Shown piece by piece: positions 23,295 to 33,623 of a DNA stretch of 64,000 nucleotides. How positions within the stretch are numbered: position 1 is the first letter of the stretch; each line of letters begins with the position of its first letter. The position numbers and the translations under genes are program-made. The notes below the pieces were generated by a model. That model searched no databases. It was not told the origin of the DNA and saw only the letters and a list, made by a program, of their open reading frames with translations. Origin of the DNA: Zopfochytrium polystomum (Eukaryota > Chytridiomycota > Chytridiomycetes > Chytridiales > Chytridiaceae); contig JAIVFJ010000045.1 of the NCBI GenBank assembly GCA_025765615.1, positions 124,001-188,000 on the forward strand, written 5' to 3'.

Positions 23295-23750
23295 GTTGGT
23301 GGCACTGTAGAGAGATCTGGACGCCCAACGTTTCAATTGACTCAATCTTCGCCGATATATCCTCCCAGGCTTCTACCGCACAGGTTTCAGTAGCACGATC
23401 CACCGGTATTTCGCCCCAAAATCTAAGACCATGGTACGAGGGAGGGAGATACTCTGCCTGTGTGATCTGTTCCGGTTCATCGTTATGGAATTTTCTCCTT
23501 GGAGAAGCGCTTTTTGTTCCAGCAACACTACCTTGTCAGCCTCTGGCGAAGCGGACAAGGGCCGACCAAGGAGAGGCGCAGGCAACCCCCTTCCGAATCA
23601 CTCTAATCGAACCGGATCGAAATCGAATCGAACTCGCAGCGACTGTACAAAAACTCCAAGGACATCCTTGCCTAAACGAACGCGAAAACCGCGTCGTCTT
23701 CACCCAGCATCTTGAAGCAACCAACCTCGCCCCCCGCAAAACCTCCCACG

Positions 23751-24170
23751 ATGCAAGAAACGGTCGACGCCGTCACCCGTTCCCTCGACTCCCTCACGAC
23801 CTTCCTCGCCCCCCTCACCAACCCGTCGGCCCCGCTCGCCTACTTCCTCAAAGAGGTCCCCACCCGTGTCCTCGTCCCGGCCTCCTCCTCCCTCGCGACG
23901 GCCTCCGCCACCCTCGTCGACGCCGTGCTCCACGGCGGTCCCGAGGCATGGGCCGCCGCAGTCGTCGGCGTCCTGGCCGTCTACCTACTCCTTGTCATGC
24001 TGCGCAACGCCGTCCGCGGCGCCTTCTGGGTCGCAAAGTGGGCGGTGGTCGCCAGCGTCGCTGCGGCCGCCGTCGCGTGGGTGCTGAGGGCTGTTGTGTT
24101 GTACCCGCCGCTGCTCGAGGTGGGCAAGACTGGTGCCGGGAAGGGCGGTAGGAGTGAGAGTTGGTGGTGA
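23751..24170 (+). CDS. small two-helix membrane protein, possibly Apq12-like
   Basis: Single-exon protein of 139 residues, starting at ATG 23751 (MQETVDAVTRSLDSL). After an amphipathic N-terminal half come two adjacent helices, AAAVVGVLAVYLLLVMLRN and WVAKWAVVASVAAAAVAWVL, joined by a short basic loop (RNAVRGAFW). Size, tandem helices and the R..R..F/W loop recall fungal Apq12 proteins of the nuclear envelope. This rests on pattern only; other short ER membrane proteins fit as well. GC content and codon use resemble neighbouring genes. It is divergent from the BET1-like gene. Confidence 0.5.
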   Translation: MQETVDAVTRSLDSLTTFLAPLTNPSAPLAYFLKEVPTRVLVPASSSLATASATLVDAVLHGGPEAWAAAVVGVLAVYLLLVMLRNAVRGAFWVAKWAVVASVAAAAVAWVLRAVVLYPPLLEVGKTGAGKGGRSESWW

Positions 24171-25150
24171 ACGCGAGGGTTCTCTCTTATCTTTATGTAT
24201 GATTTTTCGGTTTTTTTTTCCCGGTTACATTGCACCGTATCATTATTTTTGGCATAGGAGTGCTCTGCCACTTTGGCTGCGCTTTTGGCGTCATTAGTTC
24301 TTCCTGCTTGCATTCCTCAGCCGCCATCAGCGGTTGTTATCCTTCTTCTTGGTCTGGATGCGCTCCGTATGCCCAATCTCTTGTAACAACCCTGCAGCAT
24401 CGCAAGTGCGTGCTGGCTGTTCTGGCTTTTCTGAAAGGCGGTATTCGGTGTGAGAGCCGGTTGGGTCCTCCCGCCGCGCCAAAACAGATGAGAATTTGCG
24501 CGGAATGGCCAAGAATGCCGGCCTTGAAGTGTTTTCCACATCGTCACCAGGATACCGGGCGCCCTATTACTTGCGATGTGTGCGCGAGGGCGGACACGTT
24601 TGCATTCTAAATTTGTTCCGTGAAGCCAAATTGCGCAGGTTTCCATGGTCTAACGAGCATCTGGCGGAAGCTACAAAGGAGGGTTGGGTGGAGGTGTCCA
24701 AGTGCTAGTCCCGCCGTTATCGCAAGCCAAAGTCCAAACTGCATTGGAGATAAATAGGTTATCCTCCGCAATTACCGCTGTTGCAATGTCCGAGAAATTC
24801 CAACTGTCACTGAGCTCTCTCGTGAAACTTCATATAGGTGGAGTTCCTGTAGCTGATACGTTGGGGCGACTGAGTGCGAGGAGAGCTTCCATTTGGGTCG
24901 AGCACTTGGTTTCCTCACATATTGTATGTAATGTTCCAGCAATATCGTCAAGTCTTTACCAAGGGAGTGGCAGGCTGCCACCAACTCCGACGCGCCTGTC
25001 AAATGGTGCCGTACTAAAAAACGGACCTTCTCTCTCTCCCATCTCGCGTTCGCCATCATTACTGACTATAAAGACAGACGATGGCAACTGAAATAATCCA
25101 ACAAATTCTCATTCACTGCCTCAGCACTTCTACTCCACTCAGTCGCAAAC
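24171..25150. other. intergenic, no supported gene
   Basis: Short open frames on both strands carry no recognisable domain. A glycine-rich nucleotide-binding loop that would start the following oxidoreductase was sought in all frames here and not found. Confidence 0.4.
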
Positions 25151-25776
25151 ATGTCCATCGCTCTCTGCCGCAAGGAAAACACACCATGCAACTCTTTGTC
25201 GAGAAGAAGGTTCCCGTCATCGCCCTCGTCCGCGACCCGACCAAGGTCCCCGCCGGCGTCGAGGCGCGCAAGTTCAACTACAGGTCTGACGTGGCCTCCC
25301 TCGTCCCTGCCTTTGCCGGCGTCAAGACGTTCATCCTAATTTCCTCCAACGACTTCAACAACCGCTTCGGTCAGCACAAGGCGGCCATCGAAACCGCGAA
25401 GCAGGCCGGCGTCACCACCGTCCTGTACACCTCGCTCTTTCGCCGACGACCGACCTCGCGATCGCGCCCGACCACAAGGCGACCGAGGCGTACATCGCGC
25501 AGTCCGGCCTGAAGCACGTGTTCCTGCGCAACGGGTAGGTACATCGAGAACTGGACTGACTCGCTTGGCAACGCCATCGCGCACAGCGCCATCCTCAACT
25601 CCCTGAACGGCGCAAAGGTGTTGCCCGCGACCCGGCTGGACTTTGCCGAGGCCGCCGTCGCCGCCGCGTTGAGGGCGCACGAGGGGAAGCTTGTCAAGGA
25701 GGCGCAAGAGCTCGGCGGCGAGGCGTTCACGGTCGAGGAGGTGTCGGCGCACGCTGGGAAGACTGTGAGCATGTGA
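25151..25776 (+). pseudogene. NmrA / QOR2-type NAD(P)-binding oxidoreductase, broken
   Basis: Resembles NAD(P)H:quinone oxidoreductases of the NmrA-like, atypical short-chain dehydrogenase group. Seen in order: HTMQLFVEKKVPVIALVRDP, FILISSNDFNNRFGQHKAAI, VLYTS, then in a second frame TDLAIAPDHKATEAYIAQSG and LKHVFLRNG, then in a third frame YIENWTDSLGNAI to HAGKTVSM and TGA. Three defects: the beta-alpha-beta start with the glycine-rich loop is missing (ATG 25151 reads only MSIAL before the alpha helix); one base is lost near 25433; and one is gained near 25539, making LRNG-stop where the family reads LRNG-W-Y. Two offsets could be assembly error, but the missing loop suggests real decay, unless an upstream exon was overlooked. 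Confidence 0.6.
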
Positions 25777-26342
25777 AAGAGGTAGTCGCAGCCGCCCTCA
25801 CAAAGTGATTTGGTCTTCATTCCTTTTTGCTCACCGTGTTCTTCTTTCCTGGTGTGCCCTCAGAAATAAACATTTTCTTTTACGTATCACTTCAACTTTT
25901 TAAACTGATACTTTGCTTTCTTCCGATTGTGGCCATGGCAGTTGAACCTTAAGCCGTGCGACGAAACGTATTTGTCTTGGACCTCTCAGTCCAATGACAT
26001 CTTCGGCATATGCCCTGCTCGGAAACCCGCAGTTCCTCACCCTTCCTCTCCTCCCTCTGTGTGATTCTGGAAGACGTTGGGAGTACCGCGAAGATGCGTG
26101 CACGTATCAAACACAAATCATCACGATCCAAGACGCCCTGTGACGAATCGTGACCTACTTCGTTGCTGTGAATTGTCCACTGCTGCGGGATAGCAAGGAG
26201 AGAATTTTTGTGAAAGGGAAGAGACAGAGAGTGGGATTAACTGCACGAGCGACAGACCCAACCGAACCGCTCGAAACGACAAAAAGAACGGAGCCACCCC
26301 CCCGATCGCCGGAGACATCAGTCAGTCTGTCAGTTTCAATCA

Positions 26343-27812
26343 TGGCCGTGCGGATCTACTCCAGGGAAGAGGTCGAGTCGCACCGCACTGCCCGATCCGT
26401 ATGGATCGTCCTGAACGGCAAAGGTAACCACCCGCACCCCCCGACCTCCATTGCCCCACTCGCCGAAACGACTCTCCTTTAACCCCCTCTATCTCCGCTT
26501 GCCATTTGCCCCCGATCGTCCCGCCTTCGCTTCTGGATGGATGGCAGTTTATGATGTCACTGAGGTATGCAAGTGGTCATCCGCCGCCTCAGGGAGGCTG
26601 ATCGTTTCTCCACATTAACCAATTCGATTCCCTTTTCAACAGTTCGTCAATGATCACCCTGGTGGCCCGGATATCATCCTTCAAAGCGCTGGGACGGACG
26701 TCGGTTCCGCCATGTCCGACGAATTGATCCACTCTCACTCGTCCGCTGCCTACGAGATGATGGAAGACTTTTGCATTGGAGAGCTGCGACCGGACGAAGG
26801 CGTAGACGTCAAAGTGCCAGTGGCTCCCTCGGCTGTCACTTTTGGAACTGGTGCCAAGAAGCCGTTCCTTGACCTTACGAAACCCCTTTTGGCTCAAGTG
26901 TTTTTTGGCAATTTCTCCAAGGATTTCTACATGGAGCAGGTACGCTGCAATGTTTTCAACCAATCCGCGTTCAGTCTGGACTGACTCTGCCCATCAAGGT
27001 ACACATTCCTCGGCAGGTTAAGGGCTCGGCAAGACTCTTCAGCTACGCATTCCTCGAGCCCTTGTCCCTCACCCCCTGGTGGGTGATCCCCACAGTCTAC
27101 ATCCCAATTTGCACCTACTTGTGCTATCTTTCCCTCTCCGCGGGTTCTGGCGCCGTGGAAGTCGCCTCGTCTTTCACCGTCGGCATATTTATCTGGACCC
27201 TCATCGAATACACACTTCATCGCTTCCTCTTTCACGTCGACGAGTACCTCCCCGACAACCGGTTCCTTATTACTGCCCACTTTCTCCTGCACGGCATTCA
27301 CCACTTTTTGCCAATGGACAAGTTGAGACATTTTGTTTGTTTGCTCCTCAATATTTTTTACCCGACTGGCTAACGACTCAACGCCGATTAGAATGAGGCT
27401 TGTGATGCCGCCTGTGCTTGGCCTCGTTCTCGCTTCGCCGATCGTTAAATTGCTCCTTACAGTCATCCCATCACCGTACAGCTACGCCGTCACTGCCGGC
27501 GCGTTCTTTGGCTTCCAAGGATACGATATGATTCACTGTGAGTGGTGGCCCCTGTGCTGTTCCCATTTCGGTTTTCTTGGGGCTTACTTTGGCCTCCCGA
27601 CATCAGACTCTTTGCATCACGTTCGCCCAGCGACGCAACACCTAAGGGAAATGAAGTCCTACCACCTCGACCACCACTACAAAAACGCGCATCAAGGTAA
27701 CTCGCGTCTTCTCCGAGCACTGGCGCTGTAACTTTCCTCATTTTACATTTCCCCAGGGTACGGCATCACGTCGAAAATGTGGGACTACGTGTTCGGAACC
27801 GTTCTCAAGTAA
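26343..27812 (+). CDS. SCS7: cytochrome b5 / sphingolipid alpha-hydroxylase (Scs7/FA2H type)
   Basis: Adds the 2-hydroxyl group to the very-long-chain fatty acid of ceramides in the ER membrane. Seven exons read cleanly: 26343-26423, 26548-26564, 26643-26939, 26999-27321, 27392-27537, 27607-27696 and 27757-27812. The N-terminal cytochrome b5 domain has VYDVTEFVNDHPGGPDII (haem-ligand His in HPGG) and DELIHSHSSAA with the second His. The hydroxylase domain has His clusters EYTLHRFLFHVDE, HFLLHGIHHFLPMD, YDMIHYSLHHV and YHLDHHYKN, and ends GYGITSKMWDYVFGTVLK. Predicted helices surround the clusters (WWVIPTVYIPICTYL; VLGLVLASPIVKLLL). All di-iron His motifs of the family are present, and no frame breaks were seen. 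The second exon is only 17 bases. Confidence 0.95.
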
Positions 27813-28525
27813 GAACGAAGTGAAAGAATTAGTTCGGTCGGGAGGATTTTCTGTCTCCTGATTTCCCTTGTCGAGTGCTGGATTGTTTTTTCCGTTTTTG
27901 CAATGGAGAGGTTGGTTACTTTAATCGAATATTGTGATGGGATTGGAAAGAATCGCGTTCCATGGTGAGGTGCACGATGGTCAATGTGCGTGTACGATTT
28001 GCGGCGAAGAGCATCGGGTATTAAGCAGCATCCGGTTGAACGGAACGGGAAGATACCCGAGTTGCCGGTGAGGGAGGCTTCTTGAAAAAACCAACTGGGG
28101 TTCGAAACACGAGGTAAACGCCGTAGCCACCAACGCCGTAGCCGACCAATCACGCGTTGCCAAGCGTCTTGGTTGGCAGCGCCGATCCTCCCCACCTCGC
28201 TCCACGTGCACCCGCATGCTCCTCCGCAGCAGCGCGGCGCAATGGCAAATTGCACTGCTTTTTTTCGTCGTGTTTCATCTTTTTTTCTTTGCGGTGACGC
28301 TCCACGAATCTCACGCGACGCGGTTTTCGATCACGCGCCCATAGAGTTCTTCATGTCCACTCGACTGGTTTGCTTGTGCTGCGCACGCCGCACTTCTTCC
28401 TTCCCAATTCGGTATAAAAGCCAAACAGCTGGCGAGGAGCTCACACTGCATTCGATCTCTTCTTACATTCGAACCCTCATATTACAAGCACCAACCAGCA
28501 CCAACATACAGATAGAACAAAGACG
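27813..28525. other. intergenic with GH28 promoter
   Basis: No gene seen. The last 120 bases contain a TATA element and the 5' untranslated region of the polygalacturonase gene. Confidence 0.5.
28413..28419 (+). promoter_or_regulatory. TATA box of the polygalacturonase gene
   Basis: TATAAAA, 113 bases before the start codon at 28526, in a canonical GGTATAAAAG context. Confidence 0.6.
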
Positions 28526-29828
28526 ATGAAGGCTATCGCAGTCGCCCTCGCCCTCGCAGCAAGCTTTTCAGCAGCCGCCGAAGCCGCCACGTGCACGCTC
28601 TCGGCCTCTGGTGGTGACGACGGCCCTGCTCTCGCATCCGCCCTCAAGGGCTGCGCGACCGTGACTGTCCCCTCTGGAGTCACTCTCGCCGTCAACACGG
28701 CTCTCAACACCACCGGGCTGGCGAACGTGCACCTGTCCCTCCAGGGTACCATCCGCTTCTCGAGCGACTACACGTACTGGCAGAAGAACGCGTTCCCCCA
28801 GACGTACCAGGACACCACTACCATGTGGCTTCTGGGCGGCAAATCGGTCACGTAAGTCTGCCACCTTGTTTAATTCAAATCTTGCACCTTGGGGACGACA
28901 CTGCTAACGCGCGTGAGCAGCGTCGACGGCGGAGGCACAATCGATGGCCAGGCCCAAGCGTGGTACGATGCCGGCGTTTCCTCGGGCAAGCCCATCCTGC
29001 TCACCGTCACTCAGAGCAACGGCGTGACGATTAAGAACATCAAGCAGGTCGGCTCGCCGTTCTGGAACAACTTTGTGCGCGACTCGACCAACGTCATTTA
29101 CGACGGCATCAGCATCACGTCCACCCGCGCGGACGGAAAGCAGGCACAGAACACGGACGGCTGGGACACGTACCGCTCGACGTTTGTCACCATCCAGAAC
29201 TCGAAGATTGTGAACGGCGACGACTGCGTCTCGTTTAAGCCGAACTCTTCCTACATCACCGTATACAACCTCGACTGCACGGGTAGCCATGGAATCAGTG
29301 TCGGCTCGCTCGGGCAGTACCCTGGTGTGCAGGACATTATCACCAACATCTGGGCCGAGTAAGTGCCTGCCCAGGATAGGCGCGGATTGAACAAATATTT
29401 TTCTCCCTCACTCCGACGATCACAGGAAAATCAACATGACCACCTGCTCCAACGGCGCCCGCATCAAGGCCTGGGCCGGCAAGGTCGGCTACGGCAAAGT
29501 CGACAACGTCACGTTCACCGGCTTCACGGAGACCAACGTCGACCACCCGATGATCATCGACCAGTGCTACTCGACCTCGGCCGCCGACTGCAAGGCCAAC
29601 CCGTCCAAGGTGACCATTTCGAACGTCAACTTCAACGGCATCTCCGGCACCGGCACCAAGCAGGAGGTCGCGTCGCTCGTGTGCTCCCCGGGACCGAGCA
29701 CCTGCACCAAAATTCAGGTCAACAAGATTCAGCTCAAAACGACAAAGAAGGGCGCCGCTACGTACACGTGCACCAACCTGTCGCTGACCGGCTCGTCCGC
29801 GAACCTGTTCACCTGCACGTCCTCCTGA
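28526..29828 (+). CDS. secreted polygalacturonase, GH28
   Basis: Cuts pectin (polygalacturonic acid), probably outside the cell. Three exons read cleanly: 28526-28851, 28921-29358 and 29426-29828. A signal peptide (MKAIAVALALAASFSAAAEA) precedes a mature protein of about 370 residues, normal for the family. The GH28 catalytic set is present in order: NTDGWD, GDDCV (the Asp residues of the active site), GSHGISVGSLGQ (catalytic-site His) and GARIKAW (substrate-binding Arg-Lys). Paired Cys residues suit a secreted beta-helix. Wording nearer to exo- than endo-enzymes is an impression only. Codon use is strongly C/G-ending, as expected for a highly expressed secreted enzyme. Confidence 0.95.
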
Positions 29829-30386
29829 AGGCAGTTTTTTTTTTTTTTCCTGGTTTGCTTTCATTTCCGCCAGTTGCCGCCCGTCCACGCCAGCTGCGCC
29901 TCGTACTCCGTTTTCGTCCTCTCCTTTGTTGCCGGCCTCTTCTCTTTCTTTTTTACTACAGACACCACTCCTTTAGAGCCAATCCCTTTGTCACCTCAGA
30001 ACGAAGTCCCCTCCAACTACAACAAACCACTTATGTGACAACAATAAAGAAGCCATACAATTGACTCTGGTCGATGAATTTTGCATTCGGTCTCCTGACA
30101 AGATTCGGCTCATTCGTCTCCCTTGCCTCCCATCCGCATCCCCTCCTTATCTTGATGGGATTCCGGGATCACACAATCTCATTCGCCATTCCGATTCCAT
30201 TCATTTGGATCGAGCTATCCGATCGACGCGTCTCGATCGAGCATCCCGCTTCTGCGGTTCTCAAGTCTTGCTCGACGCGTGTGTCCCTTTCCCCAAAGCA
30301 TTACCTTTCTGGATGACGACCCCGGCTCCTCCATCTGTGCTCACAATTAACTGAAGCATAGGAGCGCCAATTTCCAGTCTGAAGTA
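29829..30386. other. 3' flank of GH28, no supported gene
   Basis: Starts with a T-tract at 29836-29848, the likely 3' untranslated region. No recognised coding sequence. GC content begins to fall towards the decayed HNH region. Confidence 0.4.
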
Positions 30387-30739
30387 TTGAGTCAGTCCAA
30401 GGTTCAGAAAGATCCTCGCCGGGATCACCTTCAAGTGATCGAAGCCGTCAGATGGAGAAAGTGGAAAGTGCGAGGGGATGTTCGGAGGCGGGACGGAAAT
30501 CGATGCACCCTGACGGGATCCCTGGATCCGAGTAGCACCTACGAAGTGCGCCACATTGTTCCCTTTAGCGTTGCCAACCAATGATATCCCGCTGTCAAAG
30601 ATTTTATTGGATCGCTTCTGTCGTTCTTCTCGGCAGATTTCTTCGCTCACATCGACACATGCCAGAACGCCATAATGCTTAAACAAAGCGGTCGACACCT
30701 TATTTGGCAAGTTAGTCTGGTTTGTTTTCAAAAACGATG
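30387..30739 (+). pseudogene. HNH-nuclease family fragment, copy 1
   Basis: Reads WRKWKVRGDVRRRDGNRC, TLTGS, then EVRHIVPFSV, the Cys/His pattern of the HNH_2 type (RDG..C..TG ... HI.P). An in-frame TGA (30582-30584) follows VANQ. Beyond it the same frame continues YPAVKDFIGSLLSFFSADFF and CQNAIMLKQSGRHLIW, which matches the usual downstream part of fungal HNH proteins. The stop is therefore internal and fits a CGA-to-TGA change. No start codon or 5' exon was found. Related fragments lie at 30895-31400, 31690-31870 and 36120-36336. Confidence 0.6.
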
Positions 30740-30894
30740 AGTACGGCACCTATTGTGCGAAGCAAGTCACGGGCAAGTATTTTAGAAGAGGTTTTATTAA
30801 GTAGCTGGCTAACCATCATTTTGGATTTGATCAATAGAGGATGGACTGCAAAATGAGGCTCGCACCTTCGTGTGAATGTAACAATAGGCTTATA

Positions 30895-31400
30895 CTCCCT
30901 CTTCATTCGGAGATGGTGGTGCGCTTCCTCGGCCTGCTGTTATGTATGTCGAAGTCCACGAGCTCGTTGCTCGGATCCTCCGAATGTGAGGTGCTGCTGG
31001 TTTGTTCGAAGATGATGACCTGGACGATTATGTAGCTAAAATCGGCGTTTCCTACTCCGGTGATACTCAAATGAGCCTGGCAGAGAAAGTTGGCCGATGT
31101 TTCCAGTCGAGGGTCGGAATTTTATCGCAAGTTAGTCTGGTTTATTTTTTGTCAAAACCGAAAAGGACGGCACCCATTAAGGTTGGCCCACCCCATTCTA
31201 TTCGATTGAGAGTCAACTCTCTGCTTTACTGTTCCATTCGGCGTAGTCGACCGAACTGCTATGACCAAAGGCTTTATTGGATCGCTTCTGCCGTCTTATT
31301 CGGCAGATTTCTTTGGGTACATAGAAACAAGCCGAAAGGACGTCATGCTCGATAGAAACGCTGCGGCTTCGTTTGACAAATTCTTGCGGTATACTGTCCA
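30895..31400 (+). pseudogene. HNH-family fragment, copy 2 (N-module and HNH C-half)
   Basis: The first part reads PAVMYVEVHELVARILRM, an in-frame TGA, then GAAGLFEDDDLDDYV; the sister copy at 36.1 kb has CGA at that stop. From 31264 the frame KGFIGSLLPSYSADFFGYIE matches the region after the HNH core of copy 1 with strong nucleotide similarity. The HNH core itself is absent between the two parts. So this is a decayed copy with a nonsense change and an internal deletion. Confidence 0.55.
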
Positions 31401-31689
31401 CACTTTGAGCCCATTCTTTATTTTTTATTTTTATATTTCTTGCAGATCAGAATTTCAAATTTCGGAAGCAACCAGATTTTTACGCAGTCAAATACTCTAA
31501 ATAAACGAGCTTTCATAGCAGCCTGGGACCCATCCATCCTCGGCTGGGAAAATGGGTGAGGCGATACGCGAACCGACTTTCTTAGGCGAGAATTTTTATG
31601 CCCATGGGTCCAAATCTTCAGGCTGAATCTAGTGTCCATTCCGAGCCATTGGACTAGAAAAATCTGCCAACTTTTTCCGCCACTCATTT

Positions 31690-31870
31690 GATGATCACCT
31701 TGAGGTGGGGTCGCCGATTTCGTCATAAACTTCGTCCAGACCATCACCGTCCTCGGTAATTAATCCGACAGTATCCCGCAATCGCAGGATTCCAGCAACA
31801 AGTTCGTGGACTTTGATGTACATAACAGCAGGCGGAGGAAGGGCACCGCCAGTTCCGATGAGGAGGGGGT
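31690..31870 (-). pseudogene. HNH-family N-module fragment, copy 3 (inverted)
   Basis: On the minus strand this reads PAVMYIKVHELVAGILRLRD followed by GLITEDGDGLDEVYDEIGD, matching the N-terminal module of copies 2 and 4 but in opposite orientation. No linked HNH core was found. Confidence 0.5.
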
Positions 31871-31879
31871 GAGCGTAGG

Positions 31880-33623
31880 AGGCTTGATGTTACAACAAAA
31901 CGCTCGTGGAATGGCTCAATTAGCAGTCCGTTCTGTTGATCAAATCCAAAAGGAAGGATTCGAATTCGTTTTTAATCGAAGTGAATCTCGTAAACTCAAA
32001 TTGGACTTGCATGGCACGATAGGTGCCATCCTCTTCGATTTTTGAAGGGTAAGCAAGACACTTGTAATGCGCGCATTGAGGCGTTGGTTAGTTTGATCCG
32101 CGCTTTCTCGCTCGCAGCCGGATTGATTCCCGACGACCCAGACTTGAACATATGCCTGCCCCCCAAGATTTGACTTCACTTACTGCAAAGCGGTGCGATG
32201 TTTTCCTTCAATTTCGGAAGTTGGAACGACTGCAAAACCGAAGAAATTGAACTGCCACAGCTGCATGTGCGACAGTGAAGATGCAGCATACCGAATGATG
32301 AACTCCACGTTAATAAAGTTTCATGAAAATCGGATAGAGTCTTTCTTTAGTGCATTTGCCCAAGCACTGGTTGATTTTTTCCAGAAAAACATCTATTGAC
32401 ACCACCGACTTTCTGGAGAAGGTGCTTTGCTCGAAGCCTCCCGATGGTTTGCCAGCTACATGGTGATTTCACCCTGGACAAGCCGCCTCAACGAGCTGGC
32501 AACTCCAGTACACTCAATGCGGGGTGCTGTATACTAACGACCATTTTACCCATTGCATTTTCGTCAGTGGGCTGGTTCGTCGATCCAGTGGGGCTCACAT
32601 AAGTTATTCTACTACTTCGAAGGTTCACCAGACGCAGATAAATTGGGACCCCGTGGGTTGGAAAAATGGTCGAAGCTATTTTTCGAAAGTTCAGAATTGG
32701 GAAAAACGGTATTGAAAGAATGACCGGGGTGGGCAATCGATTGTGTTGGTGCCAATGCAAGGTTGTGATGGGAGGGTGGACGCTCAGATGTAGTTGCAAT
32801 TTGACCATGTGTTTGACATAGGGAAAGAGTTATACACCCCCCGCGAGAGCGAAAAGACTACCTGCACTCTGCTTACGCCAAGAACCCAGATTTACAGATT
32901 CCTAGGCAATTCAATTCCAAGAATGACTATTTCACATGGGAGGAGTCGAGTTTCAAATCCTACGTCCGCGATCAACGATTCAATTTTTATTTTCATCAGG
33001 TTGACTGACAAGCTTATACCCGCACAGCTTTTAAAAGGTCACCGACCTCGCTCACATTTTTGTCGCGAACGAAGTGTTTAACCTTATTTTCGTACATGGC
33101 TTGATCTCTTTCACGCTGCTCGTCGCGCCAAGGGGAGTGGGAGAACCGTTCCTTCAAGGAGTAGGGAGAAATTGAGGTGAGTCACTCTCCGGACGAATCG
33201 CAGGTCCTCCACCGCTCACCTCCTCCGCTATATAGAAATGACTTGATGGCGCTGCTTGAACACAAGCTTTCGTTTGTTTTGACCACTCTGTATTTGCACT
33301 GAACCGCGTGTTTACGGTGTATGAGGGAAGGGATCTCAAGCTCGTTGGCTCGCTCTTCTGGATCATGCTAGAGCCTATGGCCCCACGACTTGAAGTGAGG
33401 TTTGCACTGTAGGTCAAAAGCAGAAGCGATTTTCAAATTTGTGCGCTGATCAGACCCGAGGTTATGAAGATTAAGCATTACCTCATCGTGTCGGTAAATT
33501 TCTCCGTCGCTAGCATATCGCGCATTCGCTTAACGGGGTGGTACACCATTTCCGAGGGCTTGATAGCCCCTATTCCGGTAAGAAGACGATGTTTTCAGTT
33601 CTCCATCAAATTTTTCATAAAAC
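31880..33623. other. AT-richer intergenic, probable relic sequence
   Basis: Short frames such as one at 31806-32045 (QLAVRSVDQIQKEGFEFVFN) look protein-like but match no family known to me. This stretch has visibly lower GC than the flanking genes and may contain further decayed members of the HNH-associated family. Confidence 0.3.

Noticed and set aside
24496..24708. Open frame of 70 codons upstream of the NmrA gene
   Set aside because: No resemblance to a Rossmann start and no usable splice link to the oxidoreductase.
30582..30584. TGA read as a sense codon in the HNH family
   Set aside because: GH28, SOD, FKH and others clearly end at TGA in this window, so the standard code applies.
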